Source of the DNA: Pseudoteredinibacter isoporae_A
GTDB taxonomy: Bacteria; Pseudomonadota; Gammaproteobacteria; Pseudomonadales; Cellvibrionaceae
Reading direction: 5' to 3'
Assembly (NCBI RefSeq): GCF_040372805.1
Contig: NZ_BAABWJ010000011.1
Location: 77,042-141,041, forward strand
DNA length: 64,000 nucleotides
A program made the translations under genes and the position numbers. Every line of letters begins with the position of its first letter. Positions within the stretch are counted from its first letter, which is position 1. Positions 63,871 through 64,000 of this stretch are shown here, piece by piece. The notes under the pieces are model-generated. The model did no database searches. It was given only the letters and a program-made list of their open reading frames with translations, and was not told the DNA's origin.

Positions 63871-63926
63871 TCTTTATCTTGCATTCTTATATGGGTGGTC
63901 TATGTTTATAGGCTCCCGTCGGAAAC

Positions 63927-63951
63927 AGGCCGCCGAAAGGCGGCCTTTCTG
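63927..63951 (+). terminator. Probable terminator after pssA
   Basis: AGGCCGCC-GAAA-GGCGGCCT then TTCTGTTTG. The window ends 50 bases later with no further gene that can be named. Confidence 0.75.
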
Positions 63952-64000
63952 TTTGTTCTTCAGGTGGTTTTGGCGCGAATTGATGCGAAAATAATCACCT

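Noticed and set aside
1..64000. CRISPR arrays
   Set aside because: No regularly spaced direct repeats were seen.

Overview
The window looks like chromosomal DNA of a marine, heterotrophic gammaproteobacterium, most like the Cellvibrionales/Pseudomonadales side of the class. This is inferred from gene content (long-form PyrB, the rpsF-rpsR-DUF2232-rplI set, ilvY/ilvC-pssA, HscC with a J-like membrane protein, FliA-type chemoreceptor promoters, Calx-beta autotransporter) and from moderate GC with strong Shine-Dalgarno sites. No species is claimed.

Layout. 0-5.3 kb: start of creD, cytochrome b561, a pterin dehydratase translationally coupled to exonuclease I (sbcB), a DUF2971 protein and pyrB. 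5.3-13.8 kb: a 1187-residue secreted autotransporter with Calx-beta repeats, then two chemoreceptors (NIT-domain and double-PAS), each preceded by a recognisable sigma-28 promoter, with a small unknown gene and a Pho-box-like site between them. 13.8-18.1 kb: a leftward cluster of an atypical SDR, a DsbA-fold isomerase, an AraC regulator, a GST, and a second methionine aminopeptidase overlapping a ParD-like gene. 18.1-24 kb: an accessory pocket with a secreted matrixin-like protease and its partner, a double-glycine-leader bacteriocin-like gene with a small downstream gene, gene remnants, and a serine beta-lactamase-family hydrolase with a decayed partial copy beside it. 24-31.9 kb: LysE exporter, an NDM-like subclass B1 metallo-beta-lactamase, nitroreductase, arylamine N-acetyltransferase, EamA transporter, Crp/Fnr regulator, universal stress protein and GltS.

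31.9-37 kb: an AT-rich decayed island ending at tRNA-Phe. It holds an IS3-type orfA/orfB remnant, a ParA-like ATPase plus PIN-like nuclease pair, a frameshifted 4-fold beta flower gene, a frameshifted tyrosine integrase and an intact KAP P-loop NTPase. The ParA/PIN pair and the KAP protein are the best candidates here for an undescribed defence or conflict system.

37-64 kb: mostly core genome. yggX-mutY; a Fur-box-preceded fbpA-fbpB iron uptake pair without its ATPase; a DUF481 barrel; phnA; gcvT-gcvH without gcvP; a NylB-like hydrolase; rpsF-rpsR-DUF2232-rplI; an inserted block (nucleophile-less esterase-like TPR protein, CadC-like regulator with a beta-propeller, J-like/RDD membrane protein with HscC); dnaB; panC; acs; divergent ilvY/ilvC with a clear operator; and pssA.
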